Shown here: positions 19,746 to 30,218 of the stretch, piece after piece
Numbering within the stretch: position 1 is the stretch's first letter
How the letters are laid out: each line of letters begins with the position of its first letter
Assembly (NCBI GenBank): GCA_032718475.1
Contig: JAUCBJ010006409.1
Coordinates: forward strand, 1-30,717
Source of the DNA: Nemertoderma westbladi
Taxonomy: Eukaryota; Xenacoelomorpha; Nemertodermatida; Nemertodermatidae
Direction: 5' to 3'
DNA length: 30,717 nucleotides
Notes under the pieces: model-generated
Seen by the model: the letters and a program-made list of their open reading frames with translations, nothing else
The model's database searches: none
What the model was told of the DNA's origin: nothing
Position numbers and translations under genes: made by a program

Positions 19746-20460
19746 ATATTTTTATAAATTTTAAGTAGCTAAAATAATTAATAAGATATAAAACAATTTT
19801 ACTCCAGTTTTTGACGAATATTAATGGAAAATTCATCAGTAATTTCTATTGAAAATAATGAAAATTAATAATAACTAAATTATAAGATTGTTGACATATA
19901 ACTAATCTAATTAATTTATAAATTAACTAACTTAATTAATTAACATAACATAGATCACCATTTCACAGTTCAAAATGTTCCCGTTTTAAAACAAAATAAC
20001 ATAACGTTAATAACATCCGCGTCAGTTATTGTCACCCCAGCACCCTTGCATTATCTGCTACAATAAGGGTTTTTATGTTAGGTGATTTGTACCCAATAAT
20101 GACGGTTGCCAACAACCGACAGTCAAGACCAGTTCCAGCGTAGATATAACCAGCACATAGGGGAGCACGCGAGAAAATCAATACCATTCGATTTATTGAT
20201 CAGTCAACCCGCTTTTACTGGGGGCAATGTTGTTAAATTTTATCATTGAAGCATTTTGAATAGCAGACGATCATAAAGAGAGACTATGCGGTCACCTAAA
20301 ATGGACCACATTTGTGATAACAATATATATAATTACATTATTATAAATACTAATAATATATTTTTTTATGAAACCCACCTTCTAACATACTATTACTATG
20401 GATAAAATAATTGATGAAAATACAATAACCTAAATAATACAATGATTAGGTCTAATACTG
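19746..20460. other. Intron 1, AT-rich stretch
   Basis: No gene or RNA seen. A small hairpin CGGTTG-CCAA-CAACCG lies at 20103-20118. Confidence 0.45.
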
Positions 20461-20705
20461 AGATACTGAGTGGCTATGTCTCGGCTTCGCAGACCAGGCC
20501 GGCTACATCGCCCCCAGATCTCGCCCACAGGGCCGCGAACTGCAGACACCGCCTGTTTCCTCCCAAACCATTCCGAAGATGCCTGGGTGTTTGGCGAGGA
20601 GAGCCACAGTGAGGTGCTTGATCAGTGATAGGAGGGTTGCGGAACCAGACCACATTAGTTGTACCGACCAGGCAGGGGGGTGGAGGACATCCGTTGGTCC
20701 TCGCA
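20461..20705. other. GC-rich block in intron 1, possible repeat fragment
   Basis: Composition shifts abruptly to GC-rich. The block reads like a mobile-element fragment because of its sharp borders, and leads straight into the AT-rich satellite. A frame starting MPGCLARRATVRCL has no recognised similarity. It has no clear tRNA-type A and B boxes, so a tRNA-derived SINE is not supported. Confidence 0.3.
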
Positions 20706-20710
20706 GACGG

Positions 20711-21395
20711 TACCTCCTTCAGAATATATATTTACCAATGATATCTACTAGGAATATATCTTTACTAGTGATATCCACGTCAGAATTTATATTGTCAAGT
20801 TATACCTACTTCAGAATATATATTAACTAGAGATACCCACTTTAGAATTTATATTTACTAGTGATATCTACTTTAGAATATATATTTTCTAATGATATCT
20901 ACTGCAGAATATATACTTTCTAGTGATTGTGGTTTCTACTTCAGAATATTTCATAGTGATACCTACTTCAGAATATATATTTACTAGTGATACCCACTTT
21001 AGAATATATATTTACTAGTGATACCCACTTTAGAATTTATATTTACTAGTGATATCTACTTTAGAATATATATTTTCTAATGATACCTACTGCAGAATAT
21101 ATACTTTCTAGTGATTGTGGTTTCTACTTCAGAATATTTTCTAGTGATACCTACTTCAGTATAATATTTTCTAGTGATGCCCACTTTAGAATTTATATTT
21201 ACTAGTGATATCTACTTTAGAATATATATTTTCTAATGATACCTACTGCAGAATATATACTTTCTAGTGATTGTGGTTTCTACTTCAGAATATTTTCTAG
21301 TGATACCTACTTTAGTATAATATCAACTAGTGATACCTACTTCAGTATAATATTTTCTAGTGGTACCAACATAAGAATTCATATTTTCTAATGAT
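20711..21395. repeat. AT-rich satellite, 31-bp unit with higher-order pattern
   Basis: More than twenty diverged copies of a roughly 31-bp unit close to TTCAGAATATATATTTACTA plus GTGATACCTAC. A distinctive longer segment (ACTGCAGAATATATACTTTC followed by TAGTGATTGTGGTTTC) recurs near 20900, 21087 and 21246, showing a higher-order repeat of about 160-185 bp. The whole block sits in intron 1 of the tetraspan gene. Confidence 0.85.
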
Positions 21396-22370
21396 GTCTG
21401 CTTCCTAAGTTATCTGAGGAAGTCACAAAGCCAGTAGAATTAAATTAGAGTAACAATTATCACATCACAGAATAATTTAATGTTTTGTTTACTAAAATTG
21501 AGTTATGAATAATGAGCTCATAAAGAGGTCATGCTTCAACAACCCGAGTAACAATCACCTAGAATTAGCTACGATAAGCGTTATTATTATTTCAAGGGTT
21601 ATAGGTTATTCAATTGAACTATTCATTCGTAACCCTTACAGCTAAGAGGACACAGAAACCAACAAGCGTCTCAGTCATGTGTGAAAAGTATGCCGAGTAA
21701 ATTTGCCCCAAAATGGGTTGCCAGTATGTGGCCCGACATTTTAGGCTTCAGTAGATTTCATTCATCTGACCGAGGAATTGCTGATGGGTTTATAGGACTG
21801 GAGGAGTCGTCTCTCAGGGAGTAATTGCTTCATTATCTCTGCGAACAATCGCTGCCTGTGTTGGATTTAGAGTTATGGCTGGGAATAATGGATGCCGCTT
21901 TCCCCCTTTCGATGTTGCTGCTCTCTACATAACAGGGGTCCCCTTATCACCCTATCTTTCCGTGTGCACATTTTTTCTGCCTCTAATAACTGTAGCGGTT
22001 AATGGACATTGCACAAATGCACAGCACACACAAAGACTTTGTCATAGGGTCAAAGTTAGTTCCAACTCCATAAATTATTATTCTTTACCAATAATGTGGA
22101 TGGCTTTGGTAGAAATAGGCTCAATAACATTTGTACTTTAAAGAGATTTCGCTAGTAATTTAAATTAAGTGAGCGTAATAATAAAAATAATAATATGTGT
22201 TCAAGTATATTTCGTTAAGTGTAATTTTGACATTAGACATTGAGATTAGGGTTAAAATAAGTGTTTCGTAAAGCATAAAGTACTGCATAAATCATTATAT
22301 GAAATAAATCACCCACTGACTGGTTCATTATTCGACGATATATATATAACACCGTATAACAGATTATTAT
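21396..22370. other. Intron 1 stretch, no feature recognised
   Basis: An 88-codon frame at 21875-22141 has hydrophobic segments but matches nothing known and does not join the tetraspan exons in phase. Otherwise AT-rich intron sequence. Confidence 0.4.
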
Positions 22371-22835
22371 AGCCCGGGCGTTTAAGTTTATAAATTGCCA
22401 ATTGGGGAATGGGGAGGCGTTTATTCAAGGGGGGCGTTTAAGTTCAAATTGTGTGGTTCTAGTTGGGGCGTTTATGTGTATGTTCTAGATTTTCAGCATT
22501 TTGAATCTAAGTACCCTAAAAGAATGTTGTTAAATTCAAGAAAACAAGTTAAACAATTGAAATAATTCAAATAAAACCAGGATTATCTTTATTACAATGC
22601 AGCCTATTACAGCGGTACAACACCCTACTACATTTACCTTCAGTCTTAACAATCAGTTAACTCTCAACATGTTAACGCCCCACATTGTAATATTATTAAA
22701 CGTCGGGGCGTTTGTTCGGGGAAGGCGTTTAAGTTGCTAATTTCATGGGGGGGGGGGGGGGGGGGGGGGTCGCTATAAATCGAAGTGGCGTTTTTTCGAG
22801 GGCGCGTTTCTTCGAGGTGTGCTCTTATTCGAGTA
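22371..22835. repeat. GGGCGTTTA-rich repeat block with G23 run
   Basis: The word GGGCGTTTA or close variants occurs at about 22376, 22415, 22432, 22465, 22704, 22725, 22788 and 22801. GGCGTTTAAGTT-type units appear three times and GGCGTTTATTC-type units several more times. A run of 23 G lies at 22747-22769. The two clusters flank an AT-rich centre (22485-22665) and the complement GTTAACGCCCC appears at 22672. It behaves like a repeat-derived or transposon-derived unit, family unknown. Confidence 0.65.
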
Positions 22836-23099
22836 AATAAGTTAGTTATGTTTTTCATACTTACCATATTGTGCAAGTTATCATGCATGATACCAATATT
22901 AATAATCGCAGTAAGGTTTGTAATAATTTATTTAAAGAGATATATAGCTATTAGCTCAGTACGTTGAATTTTCTTCACTAAATTCTAACATTTCATTCTC
23001 ATTTGCAACCACAGAAAAATGAACAGGAAGATGGAATTTTACGCCGTGGTAGTGATCTAAACCAGAATTAAACTCATTTGGTTTACATTGTGGTTCGAA

Positions 23100-23485
23100 T
23101 TTTTAGAGCAGCAATAGAGCCAGTACATTACTCCTGCTATATGGGAGTCCATGCAGGGTTCTAACTCCTGAGGAAACAAAATCTCTGGATGGCACTTATA
23201 CAAGATTGACTCAACGTTGGAGGTATCTCATGGTCCCCGTAAGCTTGACACTAGAACAAAGCCGCCTCTCCGCTTTGCAATACATTGTTTTCGCCGTGAG
23301 GACCAGGCTGTGCACAATCTTGTGCTTTAGCAGCCCAATGGAGAAAATAAGCATGGAGGACAGCCAATGACTTTCTTGAGACGCATCTTAAAGGACACTG
23401 GCCTTGAAGATGCGGATAATCATGTGAAAGTCATGGGGGATAGGGAGTTGTGGCGCCGCAACTTCGTTGATAAACCGGCATAGCA
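23100..23485 (+). pseudogene. LINE 3' fragment, same family as the copy at 6850
   Basis: Nucleotide blocks such as TATGGGAGTCCATGC, AAATCTCTGGATGGCAC, ACGTTGGAGGT and GACGCATCTTAAAGGACACT are shared with 7230-7640 in the same order. Relative to that copy there is a deletion of roughly 55-60 bp between the ACAAGA and AACGTTGGAGG blocks, plus frameshifts that leave no usable frame. It lies in sense orientation in intron 1 of the tetraspan gene. Confidence 0.85.
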
Positions 23486-23765
23486 TTCTTGATGCACGCT
23501 GCATTGGGCTTGCCAATTACATGGTGGTGCACAAAGTTTTTGTTAAGCTGGCATAGCAACTCAATGTGCAGTTGAAATGCAGCAGGCCGACTATAGATAG
23601 ATAGTAACTCATTTGATGGTGGTAGGTTTAACACCTGTTTCACAACAAATATATATTGCTTGAAGTAGGGAGAGTATAGTGTGTTAACACAATTACTATA
23701 TTATTAATTGTTGCAATACTTTTTTTAAAACAATCTATTTACTAATATTGTGTAATAACTATTTA

Positions 23766-23900
23766 CATTCTTGTGTGTAAAGTAGCACTTTACAGTGCGA
23801 TGATCCGAGTGGCTTTGTTACACGAACGAACGTTAGTGAGTGAGTGAAAATAAAGCCACGAGGATCAGAACACTGTAAAGTACTTTGCAACAAGTATGTA
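23766..23900. mobile_element. Hairpin MITE, about 53-bp arms
   Basis: The left arm contains CTTTACAGTG, GATCCGAGTGGCTTTGTT; the right arm is its near reverse complement with AATAAAGCCACGAGGATC and CACTGTAAAG. Arms span about 23766-23818 and 23850-23900 around a 30-base centre that includes GAGTGAGTGA. No coding capacity. Target duplications are not clear. Confidence 0.7.
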
Positions 23901-24158
23901 TGTACGTTTATTCAAAATTGTAACATTACGAAATGATTGTTCATATACATTATAAGTGATAGAAACTGCACAAATTATATTAGTTGCTGTATAAATAAAT
24001 GTAAAAATTACATAAATTATGTTATAAATAAGTTAGCTTATATTTATGGTGGCGTTTGGTGCCATGTTAATAATTTAGCTACTGGTTATTAATAGATATA
24101 CCCCGCCTACCGGTAGGTAATGCAGTAGACCTATCTGGCTGTCAGGCAATTTTCCACC

Positions 24159-24249
24159 TATTGTTTACGTGGTAACCAATGACGGCGTTAAGTAATGTCC
24201 CCTTAGTGGACATTACTTAACGCCGTCATTGGTTACCACGTTAACAATA
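24159..24249. repeat. 42-bp-arm near-perfect inverted repeat
   Basis: Left arm 24159-24200 and right arm 24208-24249 pair over 42 bases with one mismatch around the 7-base loop CCTTAGT. The stem includes GGTAACCAATGACGGCGTTA. It is located 350 bases before the exon 2 acceptor of the tetraspan gene. Such symmetry suggests a recently inserted hairpin MITE or a palindromic duplication. Confidence 0.92.
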
Positions 24250-24602
24250 AAACCAAATACAATACTAAATGTACATGCCAATACAATGATGCAATGTCCT
24301 CAAATGTTGTAAAGTGCTAAATATAACAACTCGCTGATAATACTAACGGCGTTGAGTACTGGTAACCACCTATGTAGCTTCTGCTGTCTGCAGCCTACAG
24401 TCACACTGAAAGGATACTGTTACTTTATTTCACGCCGTGTTATATAGCATCCCATAGCCCATCATTGAGTTATTTCATGCCGACTTGAAAATAAAATATA
24501 ATTGTTCGACATAAAAGCTAGTTTAATTAGTGATTAACTCAACTTTATAAGTTAATATAATTATATGGAATTATTAAATTAATTTCATTTTTTTCTTAAC
24601 AG

Positions 24603-24861
24603 GTTATAGTAAAACAAGCAAGACATGATAGTGATTTATTGAAGGTCGTGTATAAGAGCAACGGAATTACTGATATAAACTTGGACATTAATGATGATGT
24701 TGAAAGGTTTCTCAAAGACACTGAGAGCGAACTCAATGGGGGTATGGTTGTCTGCGCTCTGTGCGTGATGACCTATATGGCAGTGGTTTCCTGTTCAATA
24801 TTTCTAATGGTAGGATGCGTCATCGAAAAAATCAAGTACATCAAAACATGGATACCTACAG
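24603..24861 (+). CDS. Exon 2, LAPTM/DUF4728-like four-span membrane protein
   Basis: The acceptor is a strong pyrimidine tract ending CTTAACAG at 24602 and the donor is the perfect ACAG|GTAAGT at 24861/24862. The exon is 259 nt, entering in phase 0 to match exon 1 and leaving after the first base of codon 142. It encodes residues 56-141: a hydrophilic, aspartate-rich luminal loop (GITDINLDINDDVERFLKD) followed by span 2, MVVCALCVMTYMAVVSCSIF to about residue 128, and the start of span 3 after EKIKYIKTWIPT. The loop between spans 1 and 2 is the longest luminal segment, as in LAPTM proteins. No N-glycosylation sequon was noted in the loop. Confidence 0.8.
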
Positions 24862-27800
24862 GTAAGTAGCTTAGTTCTCCGTAATGCACAACATTTGAGA
24901 AATATATGGAGTGACTACTTATAACGTTCTATCTTTTATACATGAAAATTCATAGCATATACCAAAAATAGTCTGGTAGAAGTAGAATTCGACCTGGAAA
25001 AAATTGGGATACTGCTATAATTTACCATAGCAACAGTGACTTAGTCCATAGAACCCGCTAATATCGTTATATCCATTGAGTAGGACCATAACATACCTCC
25101 ACTACGAGTACAGGAAATTATTTAATGAAAGCAATATCAAGTCGAATTTACCATAGCAACAGCAAGTTTCTCCCTTGCTACCGCCCAAGTTATTTTTAAG
25201 CTATTATTTTTATGTAGGTTATTTTTATATAGTACATTACATAATGTTTATATATGTTTTGAGAAGCCGGCTCACTCGAAGGACAGTTTTATATTGGTCA
25301 AAGCGTACTATTAGGATCGGCATGCTGCATTGCAGCTGCATTATATATATCATATATATATTTAGAATGCTGTGCCGGCTTAACGACAAAATTCCGCCGT
25401 CATAACCATGACGGCATGATTGGTATCACCATGACAGTTGCTTAATTGAACAAATCTTCTAGTCCCTATGGTACTTGTAGGATAGCCATTCAATACTGCG
25501 GCACATAACGCCTTACGTATCCGAAGGTCTTCTTCTGAAATGTAATTTAAATTTAACTCCCAGTCAAATACATTCAACAAATAATTTTACATATCATCAG
25601 CAAACAAAAATATTACAACTAAAATGTTGTGAAGCAATCGGATGAACTGTCCTAGGGTCGATTTTTTAATGACAAATTACACAAATGATGCATCATTACA
25701 CATTATATTTCTATTACTAAAATCACAAAAATACATTTCTATATACTCCCATTTTAATGTTCAGTGAAAAACCGGAAGATATAATAATATGCCTCTGACT
25801 ATATTTAGCATTCATGTGGTACCAATGGTATTCGAACATCTAGAACATCACCAATCTTTGTTCTATCCCGCCTTGGATGCGCGCAAATATCAAAGTCAAC
25901 CAGCCGCCTGCCTGTCTTTGAAAAATTCCGAAAATAATTATCTTACTAATACAGATAATGATGGCCATACAATTTTTTGAACTCATTATTGTTGGTGTAA
26001 TTTATGGAGGTTAGCTCATATATGTCTGTCTCTTTTCTAACAGTCTGTATGACAATATTAAGAAATTGTTGAAACTACATAATTTAAAGTAGGAGCACTA
26101 GATAATAATCAATTAGAAACGTCGGCTTAGTTTGAGGTGATCATCAGAAAATACTCCGCAAAGCCACTTTGAAGTGCCACTGTGAAGAGACTTCGTGTTA
26201 TCGAAAAACAATTTTATTAATTGGAGTTCTAACGCACAACACAATGTAATTAATTCTGTATTCTACACTACATCAGTGGATAAAGTTCCAATGTAAATAA
26301 TTCAACATTATTCATTCAATTTAGTTTAATTCTCATTCATAAGAGCTTCTTGCTGCTGCCGTTCCAGTAGTAAGGCGTTCTCTTCTACCAGTTACACCTC
26401 GGTCACTAGAATTATTAATCAATGTGATAGTGAGTGAAGGTCGATGATAATGCGCTGAGGCGGTGAGGCGTGGAGGTACAATTCTCAGAAGGTTTACTGT
26501 TCAGATGAAATTTATAATTATTATATTACCTTAATTTAATTTTAATGATAATATTATTTGTGATATAACAATACTATACTGAACAGGTACATGGTACAGT
26601 CTCTACACCCGGGTTAATTGTATGGTACAGTGTACACAGGTTAATTGCCTTTCGCATTGATCAGACGTTTTAAATAAATTTACATTGCTTTGCACACGTT
26701 ATACACTTCCTTCCGAAAAAACCTCCATAAACTTGAATCATTTTTATAACGTAACATCCTTACTGATATAATCAAGGAGTTATTTTAATTCAGTATTCTA
26801 GAATACAGACTGTATGATGATGGACGTCTTCTGTGCGAGAAAGTTGGAACACTATTGTAAACAAACATTTCACTGGTTAGGATACCTATGTAATTTACTG
26901 AAAATCCTATGATATGGTCTTTGAATTGACTTAATATAATTTACACTATATAGGACTACCTTATTGCAACCTTAAATACACGCAAAACGAAATAATATAT
27001 TTTTAACCTCAACTGAACAATTACCCTATTTCCTAACTAGACTGTTATACCTCTTCGATTCAAACTACGTGTTTTGTGTTCGATATTCGACTTATCATCG
27101 ATAATTATATTTATAATATGACCTAAATAAGTAGCACTACTGTATAAATTACTGAGCACCATTTAGAGTAAGTAAGACGACCTTTACTGACTTTTACAAG
27201 AAAACTGATATTTCTATAACAAAAATCTATTAAACTTTTACTCAGTTTTCGGTGACTAGAAATTTAAAAAGATCATAAGACCACATTGTTCATTTCCTTT
27301 GCCTAACGCCCAATATATGGCTGCCACGCCCAAGATCTATTTGTAAGTGAGAAGGACGATACTGTTTGAATACGATACTGAAAATGTTTGTATAATTCTA
27401 ATCACTCTAGTCCAGCATTAAATTGCTAAATACTTCTACTCCAACACATTCCGCTGAACAAAACCATCGAAACATGAAATAGATCCTGAGGGTTGTGATA
27501 TGCATCGAATGGAGTAATCTGAAACGATTTTTGGTTCAGAGCCTGGATATTGTACGCAAGTTGTTGTAATACGGTAATTTTGGATAATTGGCAACCGAAC
27601 ACTGTGTAATAGGATGGATAATCACCTTTAAAATCTGAGATGTAAAGTTTGCCACGGATGTGTCACGTATCGCAAATTCATATTGTAACTCATTTCACAT
27701 TCCGCCTTGGCAGCATATTGTTCCGAGATAATAATAGTATCTTGCTATACTTATTGTAGATGATTACAATCAACTCAAAGTCATATTTATCGAGTATTAC

Positions 27801-28998
27801 TGTTAGTAATACTCGAATTATTAACAAATTTTTTTATTTAATTTATTTAATTTAATTTTGATTGGCCACTTTTTGATATTTCTTTATTTATAAGTAAAAA
27901 TATGTTCTTTGCCTAAATAAACCCACCCCTCGTTAGGTTATTTGTAACATATTTGTATTAATAATGGTAAAAGTTCGAAAAATATGTTGTTTTGGAAAAT
28001 ATCATAGAATAAAATCTTATCTTAAGCGGGTTTCGTTATATGGAATAAATTGATATTCGAAAAAATCCTTTATAGTAGAAGAGTTCCGTTTTTTTCGCGC
28101 CAAAATTTTTTGCTCATTTTCACATTAATGTATTTCACTGTAAAGTGTTCTTTGTTTTATTTTACGCTGTACCTGTTTATTTAGTACGGGAAGTATAGTT
28201 ATGAGATACCCGCACCGGAAATAAGTCGTTAGACTTTGTGTGTAATCCCAGGCATAACGGCCGAAAAAATTAACTTAATTGTTTTTTCAATTTTATATCA
28301 CGAATAAATTTCTATATTAACTTTATGTATGTTTGTTTATTACTTGGAGCTACTGAGCTACCTATGTATGCCGCACTCACTAAACATACACTAAATCTGA
28401 AATATGTATAATTACATAAACTAGTTTATCGAAGGCCGCAACAACATCTGGTTTTTAGAGTAAAATCAATGTCCTAGTGGGGAGAGAATAAAGCTGATGT
28501 ATATTGCAATGTTGGATTTATGTTTGGGTTTTACTTACCGATTGTGCTACACTGCAGAACCAACCGACCTAGACGCTTAACCATACAGAACAGGCCATTG
28601 TCAGCGCTAAACATTGAGCGAATCGGCGCATTTAAATAATTAATTACTGCCAATAATAACAATTTAAATTAGCTATTGTCCCAACAGCTGCCTGCTTAAT
28701 ATTATTGACCTGTCGTCAGGGTTTCAAAGGGTCCACGTTTAATTGCTCCCTTTAATTTTAACGATCTCGGGAAAATATTTAATTATCAAATATATATATA
28801 TCATTTAATGGCAATTTTCAACGTCAGTTCATGTAACCAAAGGTAGGCCGCGTAGGTATTAGTTACTTTTCTTTTACACCTTCGCAGGAGGGTGAGGGGA
28901 CTCTTCAAAATTTGAAATCGGAAATGTTGTGGACAGTAGTGGTCGATGAGAAAATGGACGCCTGACGTTTATTTTATTAAATATAATAATAGAGGGGG
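24862..28998. other. Intron 2 of the tetraspan gene, mostly unremarkable
   Basis: AT-rich sequence with no supported gene. Two copies of ATTTACCATAGCAACAG lie at about 25019 and 25145, close to the X-box consensus. Small hairpins occur at 25396-25415 (GCCGTCAT-AACC-ATGACGGC) and 27790-27816 (12-base arms, loop GTT). A 63-codon frame at 25789 resembles nothing known. Confidence 0.45.
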
Positions 28999-29242
28999 CA
29001 GATAGGGGAGGGGGGGGGGGGGGGGGGGACTGGACGCAATAAAAATTCATCCCTCTCCAGGGGTAATTCGACGCAAATACAGTAACATCTGATTATTCTC
29101 AAAAATAAAACTGCAACCTGTTCTATTATGTTTAGTTTATTGTTTTGGTTAAAATAACGTGCCACTGTAACCTGCACCTTTCCTTAAATTGAGAATTTAA
29201 CATTGAGGGGGATATTAATTCGCCAAGGCGGGATTTGCGTCC

Positions 29243-29295
<53 letters not shown>

Positions 29296-29305
29296 TCCCG
29301 TCTCA
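28999..29305. mobile_element. hAT-like MITE with G/C homopolymer ends, copy 2
   Basis: This is the reverse complement of the element at 7861, with clear identity across the interior (for example CGCCAAGGCGGGATTTGCGT, written on this strand). The left end reads CAGATAGGGGA then G19 (29010-29028) and ACTGGACGCAA (29029-29039). The right end has TTGCGTCCAGT (29235-29245) followed by C47 (29246-29292). The outermost right end is degraded and no 8-bp duplication is visible. It ends about 75-90 bases before the exon 3 acceptor of the tetraspan gene. Confidence 0.85.
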
Positions 29306-29379
29306 CAGGATGACATACATACCTACTGTACAGTATCTTTTAATAATATAATATTAGGTTATTTGATAATTTGTTGCAG

Positions 29380-30023
29380 TTGTGATGGGAATGTTGCTAA
29401 ACGGTACCCTCACGTTGCTACTGGTTACGCGGCTTCGCAACGCCTATGCAAGATCCCACCCGTCCCTCGATACAAAAACTACGAGCTTTCTGGTGCTAGC
29501 GATAATAGTGGTCTCCCTGGAGGTCGCCATACACGTCTACATGGTGGTCTGTGTCTACAGCTACAGACAGGACTTAAAACATAGAAGCGAACGCGTTATG
29601 GGATGCGCGGAGTGGGTTGGGGGTGAGTCCCCGGCCACCAGTAAGAACTTACACACTGCCGTGTTTACGGAGAACCACGTCGTACATCAGCCGTTGTACG
29701 CGGCGGTATCCCCGGTGCCGACACGCGGCGAGGAAACCCCCGTCGCCAATAACTTCCGGAGTCTCACTAGAGCGGTCGTCGCCGCGAGTAAACTGAGAGA
29801 GCGCGAGTCCCAGTTACCGCAAGGTAAGTCTCAAGAGGCCGTACAGAGTAACTCGGAGAAACTCTCCCGTCGGTGCAACAGTTTCACGAGGGTAAACGAC
29901 TACGGGAGGAGTCTCGAGTGTCTGCATCCCAAGCGAGGGCTCCCACAGTTCGGACAACAGTTATCCTTCGACGATTCCTACCTCGCCACAGACCCAATGC
30001 GCCCGTACACTCATCAAGTGTGA
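29380..30023 (+). CDS. Exon 3 and stop, LAPTM/DUF4728-like membrane protein
   Basis: The acceptor TTTGTTGCAG ends at 29379. The first two bases (TT) complete codon 142 (G|TT, Val). Span 3 runs through VMGMLLNGTLTLLLV (about 140-157), then a short loop RLRNAYARSHPSLDTK, then span 4, FLVLAIIVVSLEVAIHVYMV to about residue 203. The remaining roughly 150 residues form a long cytosolic tail rich in Ser, Arg and Gln. The tail holds YAAV at 248-251, a fit to the YXX-hydrophobic sorting signal used by lysosomal membrane proteins; the PPxY motifs of vertebrate LAPTM4/5 tails are not seen. The exon is markedly more GC-rich than its surroundings. It terminates in TGA at 30021-30023. Confidence 0.8.
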
Positions 30024-30192
30024 CCCACCGAATAGGTATATTTTATAGGACGTTAATGTTTTTATTGAAACTTAGTCTGCCCTTTGTTATACTCTGATAC
30101 TTACGCTGATGATTTAGATTCTGTGTGGTGTGTTTTATGTTGTTTTAGAATTATCCCTTTACAAATATTTATATTTATTGTCTCAGTATAGA

Positions 30193-30218
30193 AATAAATA
30201 ATAGATCGAATTAATAAA
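30193..30218 (+). terminator. AATAAA polyadenylation signals, tetraspan gene
   Basis: Two AATAAA hexamers at 30193-30198 and 30213-30218, 170-195 bases after the stop. They give a short 3' untranslated region. Confidence 0.55.

Noticed and set aside
21875-22141. 88-codon frame with hydrophobic segments
   Set aside because: No family match, and it does not connect in phase with the tetraspan exons; most likely chance.
22785-22967. 60-codon hydrophobic frame as an extra exon of the tetraspan gene
   Set aside because: It overlaps the GGGCGTTTA repeat block, lacks in-phase splice sites, and the exon 1 to exon 2 join is already in phase and complete.
23088-23104. tRNA B-box-like GGTTCGAATTT
   Set aside because: No matching A box or cloverleaf can be built upstream, so no tRNA or tRNA-derived SINE is claimed.
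25396-25415. Hairpin GCCGTCAT-AACC-ATGACGGC as a regulatory RNA
   Set aside because: Too short, inside an AT-rich intron, with no further support.
29246-29292. C47 tract as pure sequencing artefact
   Set aside because: Tract length may be inaccurate, but the tract itself sits at the same position in the copy at 7861, so a real homopolymer is likely.
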